Assembly: GCA_963735025.1 (NCBI GenBank)
Contig: CAVTJG010000009.1
Coordinates: 434,001 to 498,000 of the forward strand
Direction: 5' to 3'
Origin: JAABRB01 sp963735025
GTDB lineage: Bacteria > Pseudomonadota > Gammaproteobacteria > Burkholderiales > SG8-39
Length of the DNA: 64,000 bases
Translations under genes and position numbers: made by a program
Notes under the pieces: model-generated
The model's database searches: none
Told to the model about the DNA's origin: nothing
The model's input: only the letters and a program-made list of their open reading frames with translations
Shown: positions 35,268 through 44,463 of the stretch, piece by piece
Layout: every line of letters starts with the position of its first letter
How positions within the stretch are numbered: the first letter of the stretch is position 1

Positions 35268-36580
35268 GCGAGCTCCAGATCGGCCTGCTTATCCTCGTCG
35301 TCACGCTTGTGGTGCTCTTCTCCGGACTGCCCATTGCCTGGGGCCTCACGCTCGTCTCGGTCGGCTTCCTGCTGGTCTTCGCGGGTCCGGAGACGCTCGC
35401 GAACGTGCCCATCCTGATGATGGACGAGCTGTCGTCGTTTGCGCTGCTCACCATTCCGCTGTTCGTCCTGCTCGGTGCGGCCATCGGCGCGTCGGCGGCC
35501 GGCAAGGACATCTACGAGTCGCTGCACCGTTGGCTCGACCGTGTGCCCGGCGGCCTGGTCATCGCGAACATCCTCGCCTGCGGCGTCTTTTCGTCGATCT
35601 GCGGCTCGAGCCCGGCGACCGCCGCCGCGATTGGTAAGTCCGGTGTGCCCGAGATGATCCAGCGCGGTGTGCCCGCCTCGCTCGCAACCGGAGCGATCTG
35701 TGCCGGGGGCACGCTCGGTATCCTCATTCCCCCGTCGATCACGATGATCCTGTACGGAATCGCGACCGAGACGTCGATCGGGAGGCTCTTTCTCGCAGGC
35801 GTCGTGCCGGGCGCGATGCTCGTGCTGATGTTCTCGCTCTACGCATGGATCGTGACGCTACGCGCGCAGCGCAGCATGGCACCCGGCGATATCCCACACT
35901 ACACGCTTGGGCAGAAAATGGAGGGCCTCGGCCGGGTGACGCCGTTCATCGGGATCGTGGTGGCTATCGCGTACGCGATGTACGGCGGGCTCGCAACACC
36001 CTCCGAAGTCGCGGCGATCTCGGCGGTCCTCGCGATCCTCCTCGTGGCCGGGATCTATCGCGCCTGGCGTCTCGGCGACCAGTGGCGCATCTTCCGCGAG
36101 ACGGTGCGCGAGTCCACGATGATTCTGATGATCATCGGCGCGGCAGCAGTCTTTTCCTACATGATGTCGCTGCTCTACGTCACCCAGACCGCCGCGCAAT
36201 GGATGGTCGATCTCGACCTGAATCGCTGGGTACTGCTTTTTGCAATCAACATGTTTCTGCTCGTGGCCGGATGCTTTCTTCCCCCGGTGGCGATCATCCT
36301 TATGGTGATGCCAATCCTCACCCCGGTGCTCGAGGCGAACGAATTCGACCTGATCTGGTTCGCGGTCATCCTGACGATCAACATGGAGGTGGGCTTGATT
36401 ACCCCGCCGGTGGGGTTGAACCTCTATGTGCTGAAAGGTGTGGCGCCGGACATACCGCTTACGACCGTTCTGAAGGGCTCGCTGCCTTTCGTGCTCCTCA
36501 TGTTCCTTGCCATGGTTATTCTCGCGCTCGTTCCGGACATCGCGCTCTGGCTGCCGAACCACATGATGGGCATGGGATAG
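35264..36580 (+). CDS. dctM: TRAP transporter large permease DctM (system 2)
   Basis: Inner-membrane permease of 438 residues with about twelve helices. Motifs are SFALLTIPLFVLLGAAIGAS, ICGSSPATAAAIGKSGVPEM, ICAGGTLGILIPPSITMILYGI and VGLITPPVGLNLYVLKGVAP. Together with DctQ2 and DctP2 it forms a second complete TRAP importer in the same cluster. It is followed 40 bp later by the MatB-like gene. Confidence 0.93.
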   Translation: MSELQIGLLILVVTLVVLFSGLPIAWGLTLVSVGFLLVFAGPETLANVPILMMDELSSFALLTIPLFVLLGAAIGASAAGKDIYESLHRWLDRVPGGLVIANILACGVFSSICGSSPATAAAIGKSGVPEMIQRGVPASLATGAICAGGTLGILIPPSITMILYGIATETSIGRLFLAGVVPGAMLVLMFSLYAWIVTLRAQRSMAPGDIPHYTLGQKMEGLGRVTPFIGIVVAIAYAMYGGLATPSEVAAISAVLAILLVAGIYRAWRLGDQWRIFRETVRESTMILMIIGAAAVFSYMMSLLYVTQTAAQWMVDLDLNRWVLLFAINMFLLVAGCFLPPVAIILMVMPILTPVLEANEFDLIWFAVILTINMEVGLITPPVGLNLYVLKGVAPDIPLTTVLKGSLPFVLLMFLAMVILALVPDIALWLPNHMMGMG

Positions 36581-36620
36581 TTTCTTCCATCTGCGGGCTG
36601 AGCCGTCCGCTCCTGTAACC

Positions 36621-38120
36621 ATGAACGCCTACGCCTTCTTCCAAGCAGCATTCGAGCGCCGACAGAGCGAAATCTTCCTCGAGGACGAGCTCGGTGCTTC
36701 GTACACCTATGCCGACCTGGACCGGGAAACCGCGCGAGTGGCGGCATTCCTGACCGGTCTGGGGCTGCAGCCGGGCGACCGCGTCGCGGCGCAAATCGAG
36801 AAGTCGCCGCAAGGAGTCTTTCTCTATCTCGGGACACTGCGCGCCGGGCTCTGCTTTCTGCCGCTCAATTCGGCGTATCAAAAAGGCGAGATCACCTATT
36901 TCCTCGGCGATGCCGAGCCGGCCCTGTTCGTCTGCGACTCCGCGCGCATTGCAGGATATGAGGAAATTGCGCGTGCCGCCAAGGTGGCGCACCTGCTCAC
37001 GCTCGATTCGCGAGGCGCAGGCACGCTCTCCGATGGCCTCAAGGACGTTGTCCCGCGTTTCGACCCCTGGCCGGTCGGTGAAGACGATCTTGCGGTGATC
37101 ATCTACACATCGGGCACGACCGGGCGGTCGAAGGGCGCGATGGTCACGCACGGCAACCTCACGTCCAACGCGGCCGTACTCAGGGAGTACTGGCGATTTA
37201 CCGATGGCGATGTGCTGATTCACGCCTTGCCTGTGTTCCACGTGCACGGCCTGTTCGTGGCGCTGCACCCGATTCTGCTCGCCGGTGCGCGCATTCTGTT
37301 CCAGCGCAAGTTCGACGCGAAAGCCGTGCTCGCAGCCATCCCGCGGGCGACGGCGCTCATGGGCGTGCCGACATTCTATGTGCGGCTGCTGGGCGAACCC
37401 GGGCTGACGAAGGATGCCGTGCGTAGCATGCGCCTTTTCGTCTCGGGGTCGGCACCGCTCTTGCTCGACACGTTCTCCGAGTGGCAGGCGAGGACCGGAC
37501 ACACGATCCTCGAGCGATACGGCATGTCGGAGGCGGGGATGATCACGTCGAATCCCTACGACGGCGAGCGCCGCGGCGGGACAGTCGGCTTTCCGTTGCC
37601 GGGCGTCGCATTGCGTGTCGCGGGTGCCGACGATGCGCCGCTTCCGGCCGCCGAGCCCGGAGCAGTGCAGATCAAGGGGCCCAACGTCTTTGCCGGTTAT
37701 TGGCAAATGCCCGAGAAAACGCGCGAGGAGTTCACCGCCGACGGCTGGTTCCGGACCGGCGACGTGGGACAGTGGAGCGACGACGGATATCTCTCCATCG
37801 TCGGCCGCGCCAAGGACCTCATCATCTCCGGGGGATACAACGTATATCCGAAAGAGATCGAGCTCGTGATCGACGCGATCCCCGGCGTGACGGAGTCGGC
37901 CGTCGTCGGCGTCCCGCACTCCGATTTTGGCGAAGCGGTTACGGCAGTGGTCGTCAAGCAGCCTGGTGCCACGCTCACGGAGGGCGTGATCATCGACATC
38001 GTCCGCGGCCAGATTGCGAGCTTCAAGGTCCCGAAGCGCGTGTACTTCGTCGACGACCTGCCGCGCAATGCGATGGGAAAGATCCAGAAGGCCGTGCTAC
38101 GCGAGAAATTCTCCAGCTGA
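36621..38120 (+). CDS. matB: malonyl-CoA synthetase (MatB-like) acyl-CoA ligase
   Basis: Adenylate-forming ligase of 499 residues, closely similar in pattern to rhizobial and Rhodopseudomonas MatB, which makes malonyl-CoA (or methylmalonyl-CoA) from the free acid, ATP and CoA. Family regions: IIYTSGTTGRSKGAMVTHGNLTSN (ATP loop), ALPVFHVHGLFVA, MGVPTFYVRLL, ERYGMSEAGMITSNPYDGERR (SNPYDG is typical of MatB), GRAKDLIISGGYNVYPKEIE and the C-terminal lysine region PRNAMGKIQKAVLRE. It is the last gene of the plus-strand cluster. It suggests that malonate or a substituted malonate is a substrate or intermediate, possibly brought in by TRAP system 2. Confidence 0.88.
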   Translation: MNAYAFFQAAFERRQSEIFLEDELGASYTYADLDRETARVAAFLTGLGLQPGDRVAAQIEKSPQGVFLYLGTLRAGLCFLPLNSAYQKGEITYFLGDAEPALFVCDSARIAGYEEIARAAKVAHLLTLDSRGAGTLSDGLKDVVPRFDPWPVGEDDLAVIIYTSGTTGRSKGAMVTHGNLTSNAAVLREYWRFTDGDVLIHALPVFHVHGLFVALHPILLAGARILFQRKFDAKAVLAAIPRATALMGVPTFYVRLLGEPGLTKDAVRSMRLFVSGSAPLLLDTFSEWQARTGHTILERYGMSEAGMITSNPYDGERRGGTVGFPLPGVALRVAGADDAPLPAAEPGAVQIKGPNVFAGYWQMPEKTREEFTADGWFRTGDVGQWSDDGYLSIVGRAKDLIISGGYNVYPKEIELVIDAIPGVTESAVVGVPHSDFGEAVTAVVVKQPGATLTEGVIIDIVRGQIASFKVPKRVYFVDDLPRNAMGKIQKAVLREKFSS

Positions 38121-38148
38121 CGCAAGCGCAGATCACGCTCGGCCCCGG

Positions 38149-38849
38149 CTACTCCGCCGCGATCAGGCTTGCGAGAAACTCCGGATCCGCGCGCAGCCGC
38201 GCAGATTGTCCATCGTAGACGATCCGTCCCTTGTCCATCACGATCGCCCGCTCCGAGAACGTCAGTGCGACGCGGCTATTCTGCTCGACCAGGACGATCG
38301 AGAGCCCCCCTGCTTGCGCAGACGCACCAGCACCGTCGTCAGCGCCTCGACGATCACTGGCGCAAGCCCTTCAGTCGGCTCGTCCATCAGCAGAACCGAA
38401 GGATTGGTCATCAATGCCCGGGCGATGGCCAGCATCTGCTGCTCTCCCCCGGAGAGGTGGTTGCCCGCGTGGCGGCTGCGCTCGCGCAGGTTGGGAAAGA
38501 GTTCGAACAAGCGGTCCTCATTCCAGTCGCCCGGGCGTGCGCCGATTTCGAGGTTCTCGCGCACCGAGAGGGAGGGAAAGATCTCTCGCTCCTGCGGAAC
38601 ATATCCCAGCCCCAGCCGCGCCCGCTGGTGGATCGGCATCTGGCCGACGCTCTGTCCGTTCAGCGTGATTTCCCCTTGGTGCAAGGTCGTATGGCCCATG
38701 ACCGTTGCGAGTAGCGTCGATTTCCCCACGCCGTTTCGTCCAATGATGCTGACGCTTTCGCCGGGAGCCAGGACCAGTTCGATGCCCTCGAGCACCACTG
38801 TCTCGCCGTAACCCGCCGAGACTCGAGTCAGGCGCAGCGCCTCACTCAT
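38149..38849 (-). pseudogene. livF: LivF ATPase (system 2), one frameshift in a G-run
   Basis: ATP-binding subunit of the second Liv importer: Walker A GRNGVGKSTL, signature LSGGEQQMLAIARAL, Walker B VLLMDEPTEGLAP. The frame breaks in a run of six C (38305-38310, G on the coding strand). One more G restores KQGGLSIVLVEQNSRVALTF and a normal end DPEFLASLIAAE, giving 233 residues and a stop at 38149. As written, the D-loop/H-region is lost. A homopolymer error is the simplest explanation, because the rest of the operon is intact. Start ATG 38849 overlaps livG. Confidence 0.82.
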
Positions 38850-39597
38850 CGCCCGCCGCGCTCCCCAGATACACTGCGCGCACATCGCGGTTCGCCGCGA
38901 TCTCGGCCGGCGTACCCTCCGCAAAGATCTCGCCGCTTACCAGAACGGTGATGCGATCGGCGAAGCGAAAGACCAGGTCCATGTCATGCTCGATGATGAG
39001 CACGCCGATCTCCTTCGGCAGCGCGGCGATCGCGTCGAGGATGATGTGACTCTCCGCGCTCGGCACGCCGGCAGCCGGTTCGTCGAGCAGCAGCACCCTG
39101 GGCTCGAGGCCGAGCGCGATCGCGATCTCGACGAGCCGCTGCCTGCCGTACGGCAGCTCGGACACGAGGCGCCCCGCATCGTCGGCGAGCTTGAGGGCCG
39201 CCAGAAGCCGCATTGCCTCGTCGATGACGTCGCGGCGCCGTCCCGCAGGGCGAACCATCGACGACGCGACGCCCATTCGCTCGGCGACGGCGACGTAGAC
39301 GTTCTCGAGCACGGTGAGTCCGCGAAAGAGCTGGTTGATCTGAAAGGTGCGGGCGATGCCGCGTTTCACGCGACCCGCCTGCGGCAGGTGCGTGACGTCG
39401 TCGCCCCGGAGCAGCACCTGCCCGCGAGAAGGCTTGAGCAGGCCGGTGAGTAGATTCACGAGCGTCGTCTTCCCGGCACCGTTCGGTCCGATGAGCGCGT
39501 GCCGCGCTCCGGCGTCGAGCCGAAATCCGATCTCCCGCGCCACTTCGAGTGCACCAAAGTTCTTGCATAGCCCGCGCGTTTCGAGCAGCGTCGTCAT
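38842..39597 (-). CDS. livG: Liv-type ABC transporter ATPase LivG (system 2)
   Basis: ATP-binding subunit of 251 residues. It has Walker A GPNGAGKTTLVNLLTG, the LivG-type KRGIARTFQINQLFRGLTVLENV, signature region SELPYGRQRLVEIAIALG and Walker B VLLLDEPAAGVPSAES. ATG 39597 shares one base with the livM stop (TGATG); GTG 39600 is an alternative. It overlaps livF by 8 bp at its end. Confidence 0.92.
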   Translation of the reverse strand: MTTLLETRGLCKNFGALEVAREIGFRLDAGARHALIGPNGAGKTTLVNLLTGLLKPSRGQVLLRGDDVTHLPQAGRVKRGIARTFQINQLFRGLTVLENVYVAVAERMGVASSMVRPAGRRRDVIDEAMRLLAALKLADDAGRLVSELPYGRQRLVEIAIALGLEPRVLLLDEPAAGVPSAESHIILDAIAALPKEIGVLIIEHDMDLVFRFADRITVLVSGEIFAEGTPAEIAANRDVRAVYLGSAAGDE

Positions 39598-40604
39598 CAC
39601 GCCGGACCCCGCGCACGCACGCGCGTGCGCAATGTCCCGGCGATGCCGAGAATGCCGTTGCGCGCATAGAGTGCAACCACGATCAGCACGACGCCGATAC
39701 CGAGCTGCCAGGCGGTGGGATAGGCCTGCGAGAGCGTGTGCTCGAGAATCATGTAGGCGACCGCTCCGACAAAAGCCCCGTAAAGCCGTCCGTAGCCGCC
39801 AAGGATCAGGATGATCAGCACGCCCGCTGCACGATCGAGGCCCAGGACGGACAGGTTCACAAAAGCGGTCGACTGGGTAAACACCCCACCCGCGATGCCG
39901 GCGAGCGCCGCGGAGATCGTGTAGACGGTCACGAGACGCCGTTGCACCGGCGCGCCGACCGCGTGCATCCTGAGCACGTTCTCGCGGATTCCCGTCAGAC
40001 TCTGGCCGAACGGCGAATAGATCAGCATGCGCACGACGATGAAGCAGACCAGCAGCACGCCCAGGGCGTACAGATACTGCACGCGAAAGTACAGGGGATC
40101 GAACTCGAAGACCCCGAATATCGCGGTGAACGAGAGCCCGGGCATGCCGTCGAAGCCGCCGGTGTAGGCCGCGCCCATGTTAGCGCCTTCCTCCAGCAAC
40201 GCCATCGTGCACAGCGTGACCATGAGCAGAGTCAGGCCCTGGGTGCGAAGCAGCACCAGTCCGCTCGCGAATCCGATCGCACCGGCAACCACGCCTGCGG
40301 CGAGCAAGCCGCTGAGCGGCTCGTTCCAACCGAAGTGGAGTGCAAGGATGCCGACCGTGTAGGCTCCGGCACCGAAGAATGCAGCGTGCCCCAGAGTAAT
40401 GATGCCGGCGTACCCCAGGACGAGATCGAGGGACAGCGCGAACAGAATTGTGATCAGCACCTGGGTGCCGAAAGAGAGGTAGGTCGGAAAAAAGAAGTAC
40501 GCCGCCAGCGCGGCAATCCAGGGCAAAGCCTCCCACCACTTGAATCGGTGCCGGTTCGCAAGCGCGTGCGCAGCGGCGAGGCTCGGTGCGAGCGGCGCGG
40601 TCAT
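39597..40604 (-). CDS. livM: Liv-type ABC transporter permease LivM (system 2)
   Basis: Inner-membrane permease of 335 residues. Features are FALSLDLVLGYAGIITLGHAAFFGAGAYTVGIL and the coupling loop GQSLTGIRENVLRMHAVGAPVQRR. ATG 40604 overlaps the livH stop as ATGA, which excludes the longer frame upstream. It forms the channel with LivH2. Confidence 0.92.
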   Translation of the reverse strand: MTAPLAPSLAAAHALANRHRFKWWEALPWIAALAAYFFFPTYLSFGTQVLITILFALSLDLVLGYAGIITLGHAAFFGAGAYTVGILALHFGWNEPLSGLLAAGVVAGAIGFASGLVLLRTQGLTLLMVTLCTMALLEEGANMGAAYTGGFDGMPGLSFTAIFGVFEFDPLYFRVQYLYALGVLLVCFIVVRMLIYSPFGQSLTGIRENVLRMHAVGAPVQRRLVTVYTISAALAGIAGGVFTQSTAFVNLSVLGLDRAAGVLIILILGGYGRLYGAFVGAVAYMILEHTLSQAYPTAWQLGIGVVLIVVALYARNGILGIAGTLRTRVRARGPA

Positions 40605-41464
40605 CCGGTTCGCCTGCCGAACAGTCCCTGCGGTCTCCACAGCAACACCGCCAAGGTGAACGCGTAGATGAATATCGTTCCGCCCTTCGGGAAGTAGAGC
40701 TTGAGCGCGAAATCGAGCACCCCGATCAGCAGCGCGGCGAAGAATACGCCGCTCACGCGTCCCAGCCCGCCGACGGCGACGACGATCAGGAAATAGACCA
40801 GGTAGCGCAGCGGGTACTGCGGATCGAGGCCGAGTATCTCGGCGCCCAGCCCGCCACCGATGGCCGCGAGTCCGCTCCCGATCGCGAACGTGACGGTGAA
40901 AAGCAGCCCCACGTCCACGCCCATGGACTGCGCCATGCGACGGTTGTCCACCGCGGCGCGGATCTTGGCGCCAAACCGGGTGCGTTCGAATCCCAGCCAC
41001 AGCCCGACGACGAGCGCGGTGCCAGCCACGATCACCGCGAGGCTGTAGGTGCGATATTCGAGGATGCCGAGATCGGTCTGGCCGCGCAACCAGTCAGGCA
41101 GAACGATCGACTGCGTCTCGGGACCCACGATCAGTGTGACCGCAGCGGTCATGACGAAGGCCAGACCGATGGTGAACAGCACCTGGTCGAGTTCCGAAGC
41201 GCGGTAGAGCCGCGCATACAGCAGCCGTTCGAGCACCACCGAGATCGCGGCGACGGCAACGAATCCGACGGCCAGCGCGGGCAAAAACGCGAAGCCCAGG
41301 TCGCCCATCGCGTAAACGATGATGTAACCGCCGAGCATCGCGAACCCGCCATGCGCGAGATTGACAAAGCCCATCAGGCCCATCGTGACCGAGAGCCCGA
41401 CCGACACGATGAACAGGACCATGCCGGACGTGATGCCGCCGAGGGCGATGCTGAGAAGTTCCAT
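40601..41464 (-). CDS. livH: Liv-type ABC transporter permease LivH (system 2)
   Basis: Inner-membrane permease of 287 residues starting at ATG 41464. It has the conserved SVGLSVTMGLMGFVNLAHGGFAMLGGYI and the coupling loop AKIRAAVDNRRMAQSMGVDVG. A strong terminator-like hairpin separates it from livK2, as in system 1. Confidence 0.92.
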   Translation of the reverse strand: MELLSIALGGITSGMVLFIVSVGLSVTMGLMGFVNLAHGGFAMLGGYIIVYAMGDLGFAFLPALAVGFVAVAAISVVLERLLYARLYRASELDQVLFTIGLAFVMTAAVTLIVGPETQSIVLPDWLRGQTDLGILEYRTYSLAVIVAGTALVVGLWLGFERTRFGAKIRAAVDNRRMAQSMGVDVGLLFTVTFAIGSGLAAIGGGLGAEILGLDPQYPLRYLVYFLIVVAVGGLGRVSGVFFAALLIGVLDFALKLYFPKGGTIFIYAFTLAVLLWRPQGLFGRRTG

Positions 41465-41484
41465 TGCGCCGCGATGCGCCTAAC

Positions 41485-41527
41485 GAAAAAAGACCGCCGC
41501 CCGTCAGCTTTGCAGGGCGGCGGTCTT
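41485..41527 (-). terminator. terminator-like hairpin between livK2 and livH2
   Basis: Minus strand: AAGACCGCCGCCC and its exact complement form a 13-bp stem around a 12-base loop, followed by TTTTT. It is the strongest of the receptor-permease hairpins in the window. As the permease genes continue downstream, it should attenuate them relative to livK2. Confidence 0.8.
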
Positions 41528-41556
41528 GGTGCTGCCGGACGAGTCGCCCGGGCCGG

Positions 41557-42756
41557 CTACTTGCACTTGCCGACGCCGAGCTCCTTGCACTTGTCCTTGA
41601 CGGCGGGAGTCGTTGCGAGATTCTTCTGGTAGAGCTTGCCATCCTTCTCCACCAGCTCGCTCAGGTACTCGTTCATCACGATGTCGCGGGTCGCCGGATC
41701 GATCATGATCGGGCCGCGTGGGCTGTCGTACTTCCAGCCCTTCAGGGCAGCCATCGCCTTGTCCGGATCGATCTTGCAGTTCAGGGTCTTCGCCACATGC
41801 GCGATCGCGGCCATGCCGTCGTAACCTTGGACGGCCATGAAATCCGGTGTCGAGTCCGCTCCGTACTCCTTCTTCCAGGCGGCGACGAAGCGCTTGTTCT
41901 CGGGATTGTCGAGATCGGCATTGTAGTGGTGCATGGTGACCAGTCCGACCGCGTCCTTGCCCATCGCCTGCAGCTTGTTGTCCTGGGTAATGTCCCCTGG
42001 ACCGATGAGCTTGATCCCCGCGTCGCGCATGCCCAGTGCCCCATAGGTCTTCGCGACAGCGACTGCGTGATCGCCGGCGGGAACGAAGACGAAGAACACG
42101 TCGGGCTTCTTGTCCTTGGCGCGCTGGAAGAAGGGCGTGAAATCCGGCACCTTGCCCGGGCCGCCCATCGGGATCTCATCGATCACCTTTCCGCCCGCAC
42201 CCTCGAACCCTGCCTTGAACGCCGCCAGCTCGTCCTTGCCCGGCGGGTAGTCGGTATATCCCACGACCGCGGTCTTCGCCCCGAGCTGCTTTGCGGCGGC
42301 CTCGCCCATCGTGTAGCCAGACTGCCACATCGAGAACGAAACGCGCGCGATCATCGGCGACAGGTTGGTTATCCATGCGGTGCCGGCGTTCATGATGATC
42401 ATCGGTTTTTTGCCGGCAGTGGCAAGGGATGCCGAGGTGATGGCGTTCGGCGAAAAGATGAATCCGGTGAGCAGGTCGACCTTGTCCTGGGTGATCAGCT
42501 CCTGCACCGCCGTCTTGGCCGCAGCGCCGCCCGGGTTCTTCGAATCACGCTTGACGAGCTCGATCTTGCACGACCCGAAAGCGTCCGGGTTGAGCTTCGT
42601 GAAGATGTCCATGCCCCGGCTGATCTGCTGCGCGAGCTCGGCGCCCCCTCCGGTGTAAGTCAGTACGACGCCGACTTTGACGGTCTGCGCCTGCGCGAGC
42701 GCGGCAACGCCGCTCAATGCCGCTGCGCAAAGCAGCCGCTTCATTCCGTGCTTCAT
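41557..42756 (-). CDS. livK: Liv-type periplasmic substrate-binding protein (system 2)
   Basis: Type-1 periplasmic binding protein of 399 residues with an ordinary Sec signal peptide (MKHGMKRLLCAAALSGVAALAQA). Unlike LivK1 there is no lipobox. The binding domain starts VKVGVVLTYTGGGAELAQQ. It has the family regions VDLLTGFIFSPNAITSASLATAGKKPMIIMNAG and DVFFVFVPAGDHAVAVAKTYG. ATG 42756 is preceded by AGGAGGAG. The sequence resembles receptors for aromatic or aliphatic acids as much as for amino acids. The divergent neighbour is a ring-hydroxylating dioxygenase, so an aromatic acid is an attractive ligand; inference. Confidence 0.9.
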   Translation of the reverse strand: MKHGMKRLLCAAALSGVAALAQAQTVKVGVVLTYTGGGAELAQQISRGMDIFTKLNPDAFGSCKIELVKRDSKNPGGAAAKTAVQELITQDKVDLLTGFIFSPNAITSASLATAGKKPMIIMNAGTAWITNLSPMIARVSFSMWQSGYTMGEAAAKQLGAKTAVVGYTDYPPGKDELAAFKAGFEGAGGKVIDEIPMGGPGKVPDFTPFFQRAKDKKPDVFFVFVPAGDHAVAVAKTYGALGMRDAGIKLIGPGDITQDNKLQAMGKDAVGLVTMHHYNADLDNPENKRFVAAWKKEYGADSTPDFMAVQGYDGMAAIAHVAKTLNCKIDPDKAMAALKGWKYDSPRGPIMIDPATRDIVMNEYLSELVEKDGKLYQKNLATTPAVKDKCKELGVGKCK

Positions 42757-42797
42757 GGTCTTCTCCTCCTCGTGCGGCAGGTGACGCCGCTGAGGGC

Positions 42798-42828
42798 CTA
42801 ATATGGCCAAAAGGCATGGTTGATGCAA
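42798..42828 (-). promoter_or_regulatory. possible sigma70 promoter of livK2
   Basis: Minus strand TTGCAT (42828-42823) and TATTAG (42803-42798) are 19 bp apart, slightly long, giving a leader of about 35 nt before livK2. The rest of the 368-bp gap up to the dioxygenase gene shows no gene and no clear operator. Confidence 0.3.
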
Positions 42829-43124
42829 GTTGTTGCCTGGTGCGCAGGACGAGCCGCGGTCGAACTTGACGCCGCATGATGGGCGTCGACCAGCGCGTTC
42901 GTACGTTGCGGCAGACGAGGCGTAGTGTGCAGCGAACCCTCTACTCAGACCGGCGTTAACGACCTTAGCGCATAGATGTTGCGTCGCAGCATCCTGCTGC
43001 TCCCCTGCTGCTCCCTATTGGACCTTGCCACCGAGTGGCGTCGGGAGTAGCTTGCGCCGTTCTTGGGCGAACCCGGCGTCGGTGATGCGCCGCGTGCGCC
43101 GCCCGAACAATCCAGGAGGAAACA

Positions 43125-44447
43125 ATGCTTCAGGAGCGCATTCCTGATCTCGCAAAATTCGTCGAGCCCGACCGCGTGCGTCGCGAGGTCTATTCTGATC
43201 CCACGATCTTCGAGCTGGAGATGCAACGCATCCACGAGCGCGTGTGGATCTATTGCGGTCACGAAAGCCAGGTTCCGAAACCGGGTGACTACTACACCGT
43301 GCAGATCGGCCGGCAACCGATGCTTATGGTGCGCGGCAAGGACAATGCCGTGCACGTGCTCTACAACCGCTGCCCGCACCGCGGCAACATGATCTGCGGC
43401 GACCGGCACGGCTCCGCCGGCGATTTCTTCCGCTGCTCCTACCATGCCTGGACGTTCCAGCACGACGGAACGCTGCGCACCATTCCCATGATGGAGTCGG
43501 GATACGAGGGGACGCGCTGGTCGCGCGACAACCCCGATTGCAACATGAAACACGCTGCGCGCGTCGAATCCTACCGCGGCTTCGTGTTTGCCAGCCTCGC
43601 TGAGAATGGTCCGACCCTCACGGAGTTTCTCGGCGCTGCGCGCGTCGCCTTCGACGACATGTGCGACCGCGCACCCGAGGGCGAGGTCGAGATCGTGCCA
43701 AACTGCTTTCGCGTGATCCAGCACTCGAATTGGAAGATCTTTCTCGAGAACCAGCTCGACGCGCTGCATCCGTCAGTCACCCATCAATCTACCGGGCGCG
43801 CGGCACACGACGTCGAGATCGCCATCGAGAAGCGCACCGGACACGCGCCGCTCTCCTATCACATGCTGTCGGCATTCGCCACGGTGACCATCGACAAATG
43901 GGACATGTTCCAGACACTCAACTACCCGCATGGCCACTGCATCCTGACCGGATACATGGGGCTGCGTCCGACAGATCCCGACACGCTTGCCTACGAGAAG
44001 GCGATGCAGAAAGCCTACGGCAAGGCGCGCGCGGAGGAAATTCTCGGCGTCAACATCCACCACGTGCTCCTCTATCCAGGGCTCTCGGTGCAGTCGCCGT
44101 TGCAGCAATTGCGCGCGGTGCGTCCGCTCGGCGTCGACAGGACACTCACGGAAATCTGGCACTTCCGCCTGAAGGGGGCGCCCGAGCCGATCTACCGCCG
44201 CTCGCTGGCCTACTACAACCTGGTAAATTCTCCCGCGACGATGATCAACGCGGACGACCTGGAGAATTTCTGGAAGTGCCAGCAGGGGCTCGCGTCGGAA
44301 GGGGGCGACTGGGTGAGCTTCCATCGCCACTATGGCCGTGATATCGCTAGAGACGGTTACATCGAGACCGGACCGAACATGGGTACCTCGGAGGCGCCCA
44401 TGCGCAATCAGATGAAGGCGTGGTCCGAGTACATGACCCGGGATTGA
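43125..44447 (+). CDS. aromatic ring-hydroxylating dioxygenase, large (alpha) subunit
   Basis: Catalytic subunit of a Rieske non-haem iron dioxygenase, 440 residues. The Rieske ligands are CPH in YNRCPHRGNMICG and CSYH in FFRCSYHAWTF. The iron site D-x2-H-x4-H is in NQLDALHPSVTH, and the preceding SNWKIFLENQ is typical of alpha subunits. GGAGGAAAC precedes ATG 43125. The beta-subunit gene follows by 16 bp. No ferredoxin or reductase gene is nearby, so electrons must come from components encoded elsewhere. The substrate is unknown; the adjacent divergent Liv system 2 may import it. Confidence 0.92.
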   Translation: MLQERIPDLAKFVEPDRVRREVYSDPTIFELEMQRIHERVWIYCGHESQVPKPGDYYTVQIGRQPMLMVRGKDNAVHVLYNRCPHRGNMICGDRHGSAGDFFRCSYHAWTFQHDGTLRTIPMMESGYEGTRWSRDNPDCNMKHAARVESYRGFVFASLAENGPTLTEFLGAARVAFDDMCDRAPEGEVEIVPNCFRVIQHSNWKIFLENQLDALHPSVTHQSTGRAAHDVEIAIEKRTGHAPLSYHMLSAFATVTIDKWDMFQTLNYPHGHCILTGYMGLRPTDPDTLAYEKAMQKAYGKARAEEILGVNIHHVLLYPGLSVQSPLQQLRAVRPLGVDRTLTEIWHFRLKGAPEPIYRRSLAYYNLVNSPATMINADDLENFWKCQQGLASEGGDWVSFHRHYGRDIARDGYIETGPNMGTSEAPMRNQMKAWSEYMTRD

Positions 44448-44463
44448 GGGGCGGAATCGATCG

